Below, in pieces: positions 1 through 6,056 of a stretch of DNA of 7,536 bases; positions within the stretch are counted from its first letter, which is position 1, and each line of letters begins with the position of its first letter. A program made the translations under genes and the position numbers. The notes under the pieces are model-generated. The model saw only the letters and a list, made by a program, of their open reading frames with translations. It had not been told where the DNA came from and did no database searches. Source of the stretch: an uncultured Alkalilimnicola sp. (GTDB taxonomy: Bacteria > Pseudomonadota > Gammaproteobacteria > Nitrococcales > AK92); the NCBI GenBank assembly GCA_937951875.1, contig CALGAN010000021.1, forward strand, positions 1 through 7,536, in the 5' to 3' direction.

Positions 1-768
1 CCACCACAGCACCGAGTTGGTGGCGGACTTGCGGCTGGAGCCGGTGCCGACCACGTCGCCGACGTAGGCCACCGGGTTGCCCTTGGCCTTGAGCGCCTCG
101 ATCTGCTTGATCGGGCCGCGCACGCCCGGCTCGTCGGCCTCGATGCCCGGCCGCGGGTTCTTCAGCATGGCCAGGGCATGCAGCGGGATGTCGGGACGCG
201 ACCAGGCGTCCGGCGCCGGCGAGAGGTCGTCGGTGTTGGTCTCGCCGGAGACCTTGAACACGGTCAGCTTGATCGACTCGGGCACGTCCGGACGCGAGGT
301 GAACCACTCGGCGTCGGCCCAGCTCTGCAGCACGGCCTTGGCGTTGGCGTTGCCCTTGTCGGCCAGCTCCTTGACGTCGTGGAAGTAGTCGAACATCAGC
401 AGGGTCTTCTTCAGACCCTCGGCGGCCACGGTGCCGACCTCGGCATCCTCCAGCAGCTCGATCAGCGGCCGGATGTTGAAGCCGCCGAGCATGGTGCCCA
501 GCAGTTCGGTGGCCTTGGCGCGGGAGATCAGCGGGCTGCTGTCGGTGCCCTTGGCGACGGCGGCCAGGAACGCGGCCTTGACCTTGGCGGCGTCGTCCAC
601 GCCAGCCGGCACGCGGTAGGTCAGCAGTTCGACCAGGAAATCTTCCTCGCCCTTGGGCGGGTTCTTGAGCAGATCGACCAGTTCGGCGGTCTGCCGGGCC
701 GACAGAGGCAGCGGGGGAATGCCGAGGGCGGCGCGTTCGGCGACATGGGCGCGATAGGCTTCTAGCAC
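1..768 (-). CDS. acnB: Aconitate hydratase B (AcnB), N-terminal 256 residues, cut by window edge
   Basis: Bifunctional aconitase / 2-methylisocitrate dehydratase: it interconverts citrate and isocitrate in the TCA cycle, in the cytoplasm. I translated the minus strand by hand and it follows Escherichia coli AcnB without visible gaps. It opens VLEAYRAHVAERAALG, with the HEAT-like domain over about residues 1-156. The swivel domain follows, with GETNTDDLSPAPDAWSRPD at about 175-193 and GDVVGTGSSRKSATNS at about 237-252. By my count Arg191 and Ser244-Ser245-Arg246 fall at the positions I recall as substrate contacts in the E. coli enzyme. The catalytic core and the iron-sulfur cysteines lie outside the window. 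The start is GTG at 766-768, preceded by GGAAGGA (777-783) with 8 bases between. The frame is open to base 1. The gene has its own upstream promoter and a long leader. Identity is very secure. Confidence 0.97.
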   Translation of the reverse strand, partial: MLEAYRAHVAERAALGIPPLPLSARQTAELVDLLKNPPKGEEDFLVELLTYRVPAGVDDAAKVKAAFLAAVAKGTDSSPLISRAKATELLGTMLGGFNIRPLIELLEDAEVGTVAAEGLKKTLLMFDYFHDVKELADKGNANAKAVLQSWADAEWFTSRPDVPESIKLTVFKVSGETNTDDLSPAPDAWSRPDIPLHALAMLKNPRPGIEADEPGVRGPIKQIEALKAKGNPVAYVGDVVGTGSSRKSATNSVLWW

Positions 769-925
769 GGCGGGTGTCCTTCCAAGCAGTTTCTTGGTGT
801 TTGCACGGAGAGAAAACCGGCACCGCAGGGCCCGCACAAGAAGCGGATCGGAGCGACGAACGCCCAGACCCTGACATTGGCAACGTGTTCGCGGGCACCG
901 CAGCCGCTGGTCTCAAGGCGGGCGT

Positions 926-954
926 ATCATAGCTTTTGATTTGATTTTGGTGAA
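926..954 (-). promoter_or_regulatory. Probable sigma70 promoter of acnB
   Basis: On the minus strand TTCACC (949-954) and TATGAT (926-931) are separated by exactly 17 bases. The -10 box matches consensus at 5 of 6 positions and the -35 box at 4 of 6. The spacer is A-rich, unlike the GC-rich surroundings. It lies between the aldo/keto reductase stop and the acnB start and points at acnB. Transcription would begin near 919, giving a leader of about 150 bases. The match is by eye only. Confidence 0.55.
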
Positions 955-975
955 GGAAGCAGGCCGCGCGCCGGT

Positions 976-1911
976 TCAAGACGCCGCCTCGGCGGCGATC
1001 CGCGCCCGCAGCTCCTCGTCCGGCAGGGGACCGTGGCCGGCCGCCATGTTGTCGCGCAGGTGCGCTACTTGAGCGGTGGCGGGAATCGCGCATACCACGG
1101 CCGGATGGGAAATCACGAACTTCAGCAGCAGCTGCGCCCAGCTTGCGCAGGCGATCTCCGCCGCCCAGCCGGGCAGGGGACGCGCGCTCAGCCGGCGCAG
1201 CAGGCCGCCGCCGGCGAACGGGCGGTTGGCGATCACCGCCACGCCGCGCTCGCGCGCCAGCGGCAGCAGGCGGTTCTCGGCTTCGCGTTCGCCGACCGAG
1301 TAGTTGATCTGGACGAAATCCAGCGGGTAGCGCTCCAGCAACTCGGCGATCTGTTCGTGGGCGTGGGCGGTGTAATGGGTGATGCCGATGTAGCGCAGCC
1401 GGCCCTCGCGCTTCCATGCCAGCAGCGTCTCCAGATGGGTGTCGACGTCGAGCAGGTTGTGGACTTGCATCAGGTCCAGCGTGCGGACGCCGAGCCGGCG
1501 CATCGACGCCCGCATCTGCTCGATGCCGGCCTGGCGGCCGCCGGTCCAGACCTTGGTGGCGATGAACAGCTCGGAGCGCAATCCCTGCGCCGCCGCCAGC
1601 TCGCCTAGCACCTGCTCGGCGCGGCCGTACATCGGGGAGGTATCGACTAACCGGCCGCCCAGGGCGACGAACTCCCGCAGCACCTCGGCCAGCGGTGCGC
1701 GCTCCCGCTGCGAGGGGCCGACGTCGAAGGTTCGCCAGGTGCCGAGGCCGATCACCGGCAGAGTTTCGCCGGAGGAGGGAATGCGGCGGGCGAGCAGGCG
1801 CTCGGCGCGCGGCGGAGGCTCGCTCGCCACGGCGCCCAGCTCGGCGGCGGCGAAACCGACGGCCGCCGCGGTCAACAGCCGAAGCATCTCGCGTCGATCG
1901 ATCGTCGCCAT
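976..1911 (-). CDS. Tat-exported aldo/keto reductase
   Basis: NAD(P)H-dependent oxidoreductase of the aldo/keto reductase superfamily, a TIM barrel acting on carbonyl compounds; the substrate cannot be told. The 311-residue product shows the family tetrad: Asp90 (RLVDTSP), Tyr95 (MYGRAE), Lys120 (IATKVW) and His151 (LMQVHN). The early barrel motif LPVIGLGTWRTF is also present. The N-terminus reads MATIDRREMLRLLTAAAVGF and then an Ala-rich segment, so it carries a twin-arginine (Tat) signal with Arg6-Arg7. The protein is therefore probably folded and loaded with cofactor before export. A longer frame begins at 1965, but GGAGG (1917-1921) lies 5 bases before the ATG at 1911 and puts the Tat motif at the usual distance from the start, so I prefer that start. 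It lies 109 bases downstream of the transglycosylase gene on the same strand; co-transcription is possible but not shown. A TATCAT hexamer at 1944-1949 might be a -10 box, but no good -35 goes with it. Confidence 0.9.
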   Translation of the reverse strand: MATIDRREMLRLLTAAAVGFAAAELGAVASEPPPRAERLLARRIPSSGETLPVIGLGTWRTFDVGPSQRERAPLAEVLREFVALGGRLVDTSPMYGRAEQVLGELAAAQGLRSELFIATKVWTGGRQAGIEQMRASMRRLGVRTLDLMQVHNLLDVDTHLETLLAWKREGRLRYIGITHYTAHAHEQIAELLERYPLDFVQINYSVGEREAENRLLPLARERGVAVIANRPFAGGGLLRRLSARPLPGWAAEIACASWAQLLLKFVISHPAVVCAIPATAQVAHLRDNMAAGHGPLPDEELRARIAAEAAS

Positions 1912-2005
1912 CGTCGCCTCCGCCCCGGTACGCGCGTCGCACCATGATAGCCGGCCGCTCGACAAGCCTTTAAGCGAATCCTGGTGTACCCGCTGTCCAG
2001 GTTAT

Positions 2006-2026
2006 CCCTAGCGGGATGGGCTAGGG
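2006..2026 (-). terminator. Hairpin over the transglycosylase stop codon, possible weak terminator
   Basis: CCCTAGC (2006-2012) and GCTAGGG (2020-2026) form a perfect 7-bp stem with a 7-base loop, overlapping the TAG stop at 2021-2023. No T-run follows in either direction, so this is not a classical intrinsic terminator. It may protect the 3' end or attenuate read-through into the aldo/keto reductase gene. Confidence 0.3.
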
Positions 2027-2788
2027 CGCGTCGTCCGCGGTTAGCTGTGTGGTGGCGCGCTCGGCGTCGGCCAACAGCAGCGCTTCGTAATGGCGCGCCC
2101 GCTGCCGCACGACGCGCAGATAGCCGACGGTTTCCCGCGGCGCCGAGCGTTCGATCACCTTCTCCAGCGTGGCCAGGTCGAACGGGCTTTTCAGGCGTCG
2201 CAGCAGGTTGCCCACGCCCCAGTTGTAGGAAGCCAGCATCAGCGCCTGCAGCAGGGCCGGGTCGTCGATGTCCCGCCAGTAATGCTCCCTGAGCATGCGC
2301 AGATAAGCCGCGCCGAGCCGGATGTTGGTGTCCGGATCGAGCAGTTCGCTGTCGCTGGGGACGCGCTTCTCGCCGGTGAGGAAAGCCCAGGCGTCGGCGC
2401 CGGCATACTCCGGGATGAGCTGCATCAAGCCGAGCGCGTTGGCGCCGCTGCGGGCTTGCGGATTGAAGCGGCTCTCGGTGTGGATCATCGCCAGCAGCAG
2501 CGACTCCGGCAGTTGGTACTCACGGGCCCAGCGGCGCACGCTGGCCAGGTAGGGGGCGGCGGCCGACAAGGGGTGGTCGGCCGCCATGGCGGCCGTCGCC
2601 GGGGATGGCTCAGCCGCCGCGGTGGGCTCGGCGCTGATTGGCGTCGGCTCGCGCGGCGGGCTGGACGGCATAGGGTGCGCGTGCGCTTGTTCGACGCCGG
2701 CGGCCACCGCCAGCGCCAGCGTTGCCCACGACAGACGGGCACAAGGAGGGAGCAGCCGGGAATGGGTGGAGCCGGTGCCTGCTTGCAT
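2021..2788 (-). CDS. Periplasmic lytic transglycosylase (SLT domain, MltC-like)
   Basis: It cleaves the MurNAc-GlcNAc bond of peptidoglycan to leave 1,6-anhydro ends, in wall remodelling or recycling. The 255-residue product has an N-terminal signal (hydrophobic WATLALAVAAGV at about 21-32, likely cleavage after AHA at 35-37). A Pro/Ala-rich low-complexity linker follows (about 39-75). The SLT lysozyme-like domain spans about 85-235. Catalytic Glu105 sits in MIHTESRFNPQA, followed by ALGLMQLIPEYAG (118-130) and SYNWGVGNL (187-195), the place of the usual AYNxG motif. The region around Glu105 resembles E. coli MltC. I see no lipobox, so it is probably soluble or signal-anchored rather than a lipoprotein. 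An open frame reaches 3013, but AGGA (2797-2800) lies 8 bases before the ATG at 2788 and the signal peptide begins there. The longer form would bury the signal behind 75 residues. Confidence 0.9.
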   Translation of the reverse strand: MQAGTGSTHSRLLPPCARLSWATLALAVAAGVEQAHAHPMPSSPPREPTPISAEPTAAAEPSPATAAMAADHPLSAAAPYLASVRRWAREYQLPESLLLAMIHTESRFNPQARSGANALGLMQLIPEYAGADAWAFLTGEKRVPSDSELLDPDTNIRLGAAYLRMLREHYWRDIDDPALLQALMLASYNWGVGNLLRRLKSPFDLATLEKVIERSAPRETVGYLRVVRQRARHYEALLLADAERATTQLTADDAP

Positions 2789-2979
2789 CGCTTGTTTCCT
2801 GTTGTTGTTCCGGATCGAGCGTGCGTAAGCTGAGCTGGTACCAACTCTCTTGGGGACGATTGGCGTGAAAGCCAGTGCCGCGGCCCGGCGCGGCCACTCT
2901 GCGAGCCTAGGTTGTTCCTGCTTTTCGATCGCAAGCCGGGAACGGTATCCGACGACGGATTGTCCATAGTCGATAGTGG

Positions 2980-3006
2980 CGGACATCGTCCTGACACCGA
3001 TGTCCG
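2980..3006. promoter_or_regulatory. Dyad operator or leader hairpin upstream of the 89-residue ORF
   Basis: CGGACATCG (2980-2988) and CGATGTCCG (2998-3006) are perfect 9-bp inverted arms with 9 bases between. The dyad ends 35 bases before the ATG at 3042. The arrangement fits either a dimeric repressor site or an RNA hairpin in the leader. There is no T-run, so it is not a terminator. A shorter dyad, ATCCG-ACGA-CGGAT, lies just upstream near 2947-2960. Confidence 0.4.
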
Positions 3007-3041
3007 AGGGCACGGGGGCCGAGTCTCTTCAGGGGGTACCT

Positions 3042-3311
3042 ATGAGCAACGACGTGCACGAGATCTTTGAGAAGTACGAGGACTGGGAAGACGTGCTGGC
3101 CCGGCCCTTGCGCGAGATCGTCGCCGATATGCAGGCTGTCGACAGCGAAGCCCTCTCCCTGGTATCGGGCGACAGCGAGCACGCGCTCCATGGCGGGCTG
3201 GTTCTGCTGCGGGGGCGTCACACCCAGCGTCTGCTGTCCGCCCTCAATCAGGAAATCGACCGTATCCGCGAGGAAGAGGCGTCGGCGCGCGCGGGGCAGA
3301 GGCTGCATTGA
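3042..3311 (+). CDS. Unrecognised 89-residue acidic helical protein
   Basis: I do not recognise a family. The product opens MSNDVHEIFEKYEDWEDVLA, strongly acidic with aromatic residues. It continues through predicted helical stretches at about 17-34 and 61-84 (RLLSALNQEIDRIREEEASA), the latter amphipathic and charged. There is no signal peptide, membrane segment or cysteine, so it is probably cytoplasmic. AGGGGG at 3031-3036 lies 5 bases before the ATG at 3042, favouring this start over in-frame ATGs at 2976 and 3000. A strong intrinsic terminator begins 16 bases after the stop, so the transcript ends here and the gene is probably monocistronic. It is divergent from the transglycosylase gene. 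The ribosome site, terminator and coherent composition make it a real gene. Its function is unknown; a small regulatory or adaptor protein is only a guess. Confidence 0.8.
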   Translation: MSNDVHEIFEKYEDWEDVLARPLREIVADMQAVDSEALSLVSGDSEHALHGGLVLLRGRHTQRLLSALNQEIDRIREEEASARAGQRLH

Positions 3312-3326
3312 TTCGCGCATGACCGG

Positions 3327-3356
3327 AAAGGGCGGCTTCCATGCTGCCCTTTTTTT
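3327..3356 (+). terminator. Intrinsic terminator after the 89-residue ORF
   Basis: AAAGGGCGGC (3327-3336) pairs with GCTGCCCTTT (3343-3352) over 10 bp with one G-U wobble. The loop is TTCCAT, and a run of seven T ends at 3356. This is a textbook Rho-independent terminator and the clearest one in the window. Confidence 0.92.
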
Positions 3357-3438
3357 GTACCGGCGGAATCGGTTACGGTCCGGGCTGCGGTCGCGAACGA
3401 GCACCCGTGCAGCGAAGAATGAGAGGAGAGAACAGTTG

Positions 3439-4281
3439 ATGAGCTACCAATGCTTCGAGGTCAGCATCCAGGACAAGATCGCCCACATCGTCCTCAACCG
3501 CCCGGAGAAGCGTAACAGCATGATTCCGGCGTTCTGGGAGGAGCTGCCGCAGATCGTTCGCGACATCGACGCCAACGCCCGCGCGCGAGTGATCGTGATC
3601 TCCTCCACCGGCCCGCACTTCAGCTCCGGCCTGGATGTCAGCGCCTTCTCCAGCGTCGGCGCGGGCGACGACGTCGCCAGCCGCCGGCTGGCCGGCCTGC
3701 GGTTCTACGAGAACGTCAAGCGCATGCAGGAGACCTTCACCTGCCTGGAGAACTGCCGCATCCCGGTGCTGGCGGCGATCCAGGGCGGCTGCATCGGCGG
3801 CGGCGTGGACCTGACCACCGCCTGCGACATGCGTTACGCCACGGCCGACGCCTTCTTCACCATCTACGAGATCAACATCGGCATGACCGCCGACGTCGGC
3901 ACCTTCCCGCGCATCTTCAAGCTCATCCCCGAGGGCATCGCCCGCGAGCTGGCCTATACCGGCCGGCGCATGCCGGCGGCCGAGGCGCAGGCGGTGGGGC
4001 TGGTCAACCGGGTGTTCCCCGATCAGCAGACCATGCTCACCGAGGTCATGGCCATCGCCCGCGAAATCGCCGCCAAGCCGCCGCTCGCCATCTACGGCTG
4101 CAAGCGCATGGCCAACTATTCGCGCGACCATTCCACGGCGGACGCGCTGGATTACATCAGCATCTGGAACGCCAGCATGCTGCAGAAGGAAGAAATCCTG
4201 GAGGCGATGCGGGCCAATGCCGAGAAGCGTCCGGGTGAATTCGTCGACCTGCCGCCGGTGCGTCCGGTATTGGGGAATTAA
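3439..4281 (+). CDS. Delta(3,5)-Delta(2,4)-dienoyl-CoA isomerase, crotonase family
   Basis: Crotonase-fold enzyme that shifts 3,5-dienoyl-CoA to 2,4-dienoyl-CoA during beta-oxidation of unsaturated fatty acids with odd-numbered double bonds. The 280-residue product carries the crotonase core, including FSSGLDVSAF (61-70) and IQGGCIGGGVDLTTACDMRY (114-133). All three acidic residues I recall as catalytic in rat ECH1 are present: Asp124 (GVDL), Glu144 (YEINIG) and Asp152 (TADVGTF). The C-terminal part (YSRDHSTADALDYISIWN, 227-244) also follows the ECH1 pattern. That is why I prefer this assignment over a plain enoyl-CoA hydratase, which uses two Glu. The ATG at 3439 follows an AGGAGAG site (3424-3430). 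TTG at 3436, in frame and directly before it, is a less likely start. The open frame extends upstream to 3067, but that part overlaps the 89-residue gene and its terminator and is not coding. No clear promoter is visible at 3357-3420, although the upstream terminator implies one. No other beta-oxidation gene is adjacent. Confidence 0.92.
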   Translation: MSYQCFEVSIQDKIAHIVLNRPEKRNSMIPAFWEELPQIVRDIDANARARVIVISSTGPHFSSGLDVSAFSSVGAGDDVASRRLAGLRFYENVKRMQETFTCLENCRIPVLAAIQGGCIGGGVDLTTACDMRYATADAFFTIYEINIGMTADVGTFPRIFKLIPEGIARELAYTGRRMPAAEAQAVGLVNRVFPDQQTMLTEVMAIAREIAAKPPLAIYGCKRMANYSRDHSTADALDYISIWNASMLQKEEILEAMRANAEKRPGEFVDLPPVRPVLGN

Positions 4282-4333
4282 GAATCGATAAAGCCGCCGG
4301 TAATGGCGGTGGCGAGAGTTCGGCTTTCGGCCC

Positions 4334-4404
4334 GATCCTTGCCTTTATGCTATCGCCGCCCGCGTCCAGTGGGCGCGATAGCGTTGGCCGATAGCGCAAG
4401 GATC
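4334..4404. repeat. Nested inverted repeat with a repeated heptamer
   Basis: Outer arms GATCCTTGC (4334-4342) and GCAAGGATC (4396-4404) are perfect 9-bp complements. Inside them GCTATCGC (4349-4356) and GCGATAGC (4375-4382) are perfect 8-bp complements, continued inward by GCCC/GGGC with one bulged base. CGATAGCG occurs again at 4389-4396, 13 bases after its copy at 4376-4383, so the inner left arm could pair with either copy. No T-tail follows. The function is unknown: it could be a structured RNA, an extragenic palindrome or a pair of protein sites. Confidence 0.65.
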
Positions 4405-4645
4405 CGCGTAAATCGGGGCTAACCGACATGGGCTTTTCTGCCCGGTCCAATGCTCACTTGCGGGCTCGTTCATGGCTGCACGCTGGGTGGTCTGATCGAG
4501 GCCGTCAAGCATGCGCGCGCCCGGTGAGCCTGATGGCTGCGGAAACGTCACCTCGCGGTGGCCAGGGAACGGTGGTTCGCTAAAGAGCGGCCTCGCCGGC
4601 ACGGGCGATCCCGCGAGATCGGGAAACCGCTTCGGTGAGGCTTTT

Positions 4646-4673
4646 TGCTCCGCGGCTAGTCCAGGGCGGAGCA
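4646..4673 (-). terminator. Hairpin just past the small membrane protein gene, possible terminator
   Basis: TGCTCCGC (4646-4653) and GCGGAGCA (4666-4673) form a perfect 8-bp stem with a 12-base loop, 13 bases beyond the stop of the minus-strand gene. On that strand it is followed by A residues and not T, so a classical intrinsic terminator is not supported. On the plus strand the T-run (4642-4646) precedes the stem. Confidence 0.35.
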
Positions 4674-4686
4674 GCGGGGGTAGCTC

Positions 4687-5034
4687 TCAGACCGGCTTGT
4701 TGTCGTTCAGACGCAGCCAGCCTTTGATGATGCGGTAGATCACCCAGATGGTGTTGGCGAGCAGGATGAAGGCGCCGATGAAGATGGACAGGGTGATCAT
4801 GCCGAGCACGGCCCAGGCCAGACTCCACCAAAAGGTCTTGATCTGCCAGTTGAAGTGGCTCTCCGCTACGGTGCCGCGCACATCGTCGCGTTTGATGTAA
4901 TTGATGATCACGCCGGCGATAGCGGTGATGCCGACGAGAAAGCTCAGCGCCTGCAGAAGGTAGACGATGGTGGCCCACTTCTTGGCTTCGGCCGCATCGC
5001 CCATGTTCTGCGTCATTACCATGCCTTCGCTCAT
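4687..5034 (-). CDS. Small integral membrane protein, DUF4870/COG3671-like
   Basis: Function unknown. The 115-residue product has a short polar N-terminus, then a hydrophobic stretch at about 21-47 (TIVYLLQALSFLVGITAIAG and onward). A conserved-looking loop follows, INYIKRDDVRGTVAESHFNW (44-63). A second long hydrophobic stretch at about 68-103 could hold one or two helices, and the tail is short and charged. The loop pattern of Lys-Arg-Asp followed by SHFxWQIxTFW is typical of the small DUF4870-like membrane proteins common in proteobacteria; this comparison is from memory. The ATG at 5034 is preceded by GGGG with about 8 bases between. Met7 (5016), preceded by AAGG in the coding sequence, is an alternative start that removes only six residues. 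The gene is divergent from the exported cyclase gene across an AT-rich gap. Confidence 0.8.
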   Translation of the reverse strand: MSEGMVMTQNMGDAAEAKKWATIVYLLQALSFLVGITAIAGVIINYIKRDDVRGTVAESHFNWQIKTFWWSLAWAVLGMITLSIFIGAFILLANTIWVIYRIIKGWLRLNDNKPV

Positions 5035-5261
5035 TCTCCCATCCCCTTGTATGCGTCGGTTTCGCGCATGGCCTCATTCCGCGATCGCGGAAGCGTTTTT
5101 CGGTCCCGCGCTCACTAGAACTGTAACCAGATCATTCGCGCCTTGAAACGTTAAAAATTGACAAAGAGTTGTCCGCGGTTGTAGGTGTTTGTTTTTAAAT
5201 TGTTTTCCTCCGGATCGGCGCGACTGGTATGCTTCGGGCTTTTCCCGGTTGGAGTGGAGCG
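5035..5261. promoter_or_regulatory. Divergent AT-rich regulatory gap
   Basis: The gap separates two divergent genes. Bases about 5140-5212 are conspicuously AT-rich against the GC-rich genes. A perfect -35 hexamer, TTGACA (5158-5163, plus strand), is present, but no good -10 lies 16-18 bases after it. TTAAAT at 5195-5200 is a further -10-like hexamer, 20 bases after TTGTCC (5169-5174). GACAA-AGAG-TTGTC (5160-5173) is a short dyad overlapping the -35 box and could be a binding site. On the minus strand TTTCAA followed 17 bases later by TACAGT is a weak promoter candidate for the membrane protein. Exact start sites cannot be fixed by eye. Confidence 0.4.
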
Positions 5262-6056
5262 ATGGTCAGAGATCGGCTCGGATGGGCGCCGCTGTTGTGC
5301 TGGTGCCTGCTGCTGTTGTCGCCCTTAGCGGTGGGGGCGCCACGCTTCGACTACACAGTGGTCGCCCGGTACCCACACGACCACAAAACTTGGACCCAGG
5401 GGCTGATCTACGATCCGCCCAGCGACACGCTGTGGGTGAGCGGCGGCCGCTACGGCCGCTCGACCTTGCGCAGGGTCGAACTCGGCAGCGGCCGCATTCT
5501 CGCCGAACAGCGGCTGCCGCGCGAGCTGTTCGCCGAGGGGATCGCCCGCGTGGGCGACGAGCTGTTCCTGCTCACCTGGCGGGAAAACCGGTTGCTGGTG
5601 TACGAGGCCGAGACCCTGCGACCGCTGCGGGAGCTGCGCTATGCCGGCGAGGGCTGGGGACTCGCCACGCTGGACGGCGAATTGGTGTTCAGCAACGGTA
5701 GCGCCGAGCTGTCCTTCCGGCGGCCGCAGGATTTCGGCGAGCTGCGCAGCGTGCAGGTCCGCGACGGCGACGAGCCGGTGGCCGGGCTGAACGAACTCGA
5801 GGTCATCGACGGCGCGGTCTTCGCCAACGTCTATCCGAGCTCGCGCATCGTCCGCATCGACCCGCGCAGCGGCGCAGTCACCGGCTGGCTGGATCTTTCC
5901 GGGCTCGCCTTGGACGTGGCGGCCGAGAGCAAGACCAGGATCGATGTGGTGAACGGCATCGCCTACGACCCAGTGCGGCGGCGCGTGTTCGTCACCGGCA
6001 AGCTGTGGCCGGTGATCGTGGAAATCGCCAGCCCGATCTTCGAGCCGAGTCGCTGA
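5262..6056 (+). CDS. Exported glutaminyl-peptide cyclotransferase (glutamine cyclotransferase family)
   Basis: Beta-propeller enzyme of the plant/bacterial glutamine cyclotransferase family (PF05096, COG3823). It is expected to turn N-terminal glutamine of peptides or proteins into pyroglutamate. The 264-residue product begins with a signal peptide (hydrophobic about 8-25, likely cleavage after VGA at 24-26). It then shows the family motifs in order: TWTQGLIYD (43-51), GGRYGRSTLRRVE (61-73), LFAEGIA (89-95), LLTW (103-106), GEGWGLATLDGELVFSNGS (129-147), LNELEVIDG (176-184), VNGIAYD (230-236) and VTGKLWP (244-250). It appears full length. ATG 5262 follows GGAG (5251-5254) with 7 bases between; the ATG at 5229 has no ribosome site and would lengthen the signal by 11 residues. 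The permease gene follows on the same strand, with no obvious terminator between them, so a two-gene transcript is possible. Confidence 0.92.
   Translation: MVRDRLGWAPLLCWCLLLLSPLAVGAPRFDYTVVARYPHDHKTWTQGLIYDPPSDTLWVSGGRYGRSTLRRVELGSGRILAEQRLPRELFAEGIARVGDELFLLTWRENRLLVYEAETLRPLRELRYAGEGWGLATLDGELVFSNGSAELSFRRPQDFGELRSVQVRDGDEPVAGLNELEVIDGAVFANVYPSSRIVRIDPRSGAVTGWLDLSGLALDVAAESKTRIDVVNGIAYDPVRRRVFVTGKLWPVIVEIASPIFEPSR

Larger units (their letters stand above)
4282..4686. other. Gene-free stretch of about 400 bases with inverted repeats
   Basis: No frame here has both a ribosome site and a plausible product; the open frames present are Pro/Arg/Ser-rich and look like chance. The stretch holds CCGCC/GGCGG just after the isomerase stop (near 4296-4312), the nested inverted repeat at 4334-4404, and a hairpin at 4646-4673 near the end of the minus-strand membrane protein gene. 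I see no convincing T-tailed terminator for either flanking gene. It could hold a small RNA or a repeated extragenic element. Confidence 0.5.

Noticed and set aside
178..765. 195-codon plus-strand open frame opposite acnB
   Set aside because: It lies wholly antisense to a secure AcnB coding region. Its Gly/Gln/Arg/His-rich translation is the usual shadow of a high-GC gene.
3067..3438. N-terminal extension of the isomerase frame
   Set aside because: It overlaps the 89-residue gene and runs through its intrinsic terminator, and a ribosome site exists only before 3439.
3373..4131. 252-codon minus-strand frame opposite the isomerase gene
   Set aside because: Gly/Asp/His/Val-rich antisense shadow of a well-supported crotonase gene.
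4334..4404. Integron attC site
   Set aside because: The palindrome has nested arms, but I find no GTTRRRY/RYYYAAC core pair, no integrase and no cassette-like gene.
4334..4404. CRISPR or tandem repeat array
   Set aside because: Only two direct copies of an 8-mer, 13 bases apart, with no regular spacers or cas genes.
4345..4602. 85-codon minus-strand frame in the gene-free stretch
   Set aside because: No ribosome site, Pro/Ala/Arg-rich content and overlap with the inverted repeat; not supportable as a gene.
4625..4646. Plus-strand terminator ACCG-CTT-CGGT followed by a T-run
   Set aside because: The stem is only 4 bp, the T-run is separated from it by GAGGC, and it is about 350 bases from the nearest upstream plus-strand gene.
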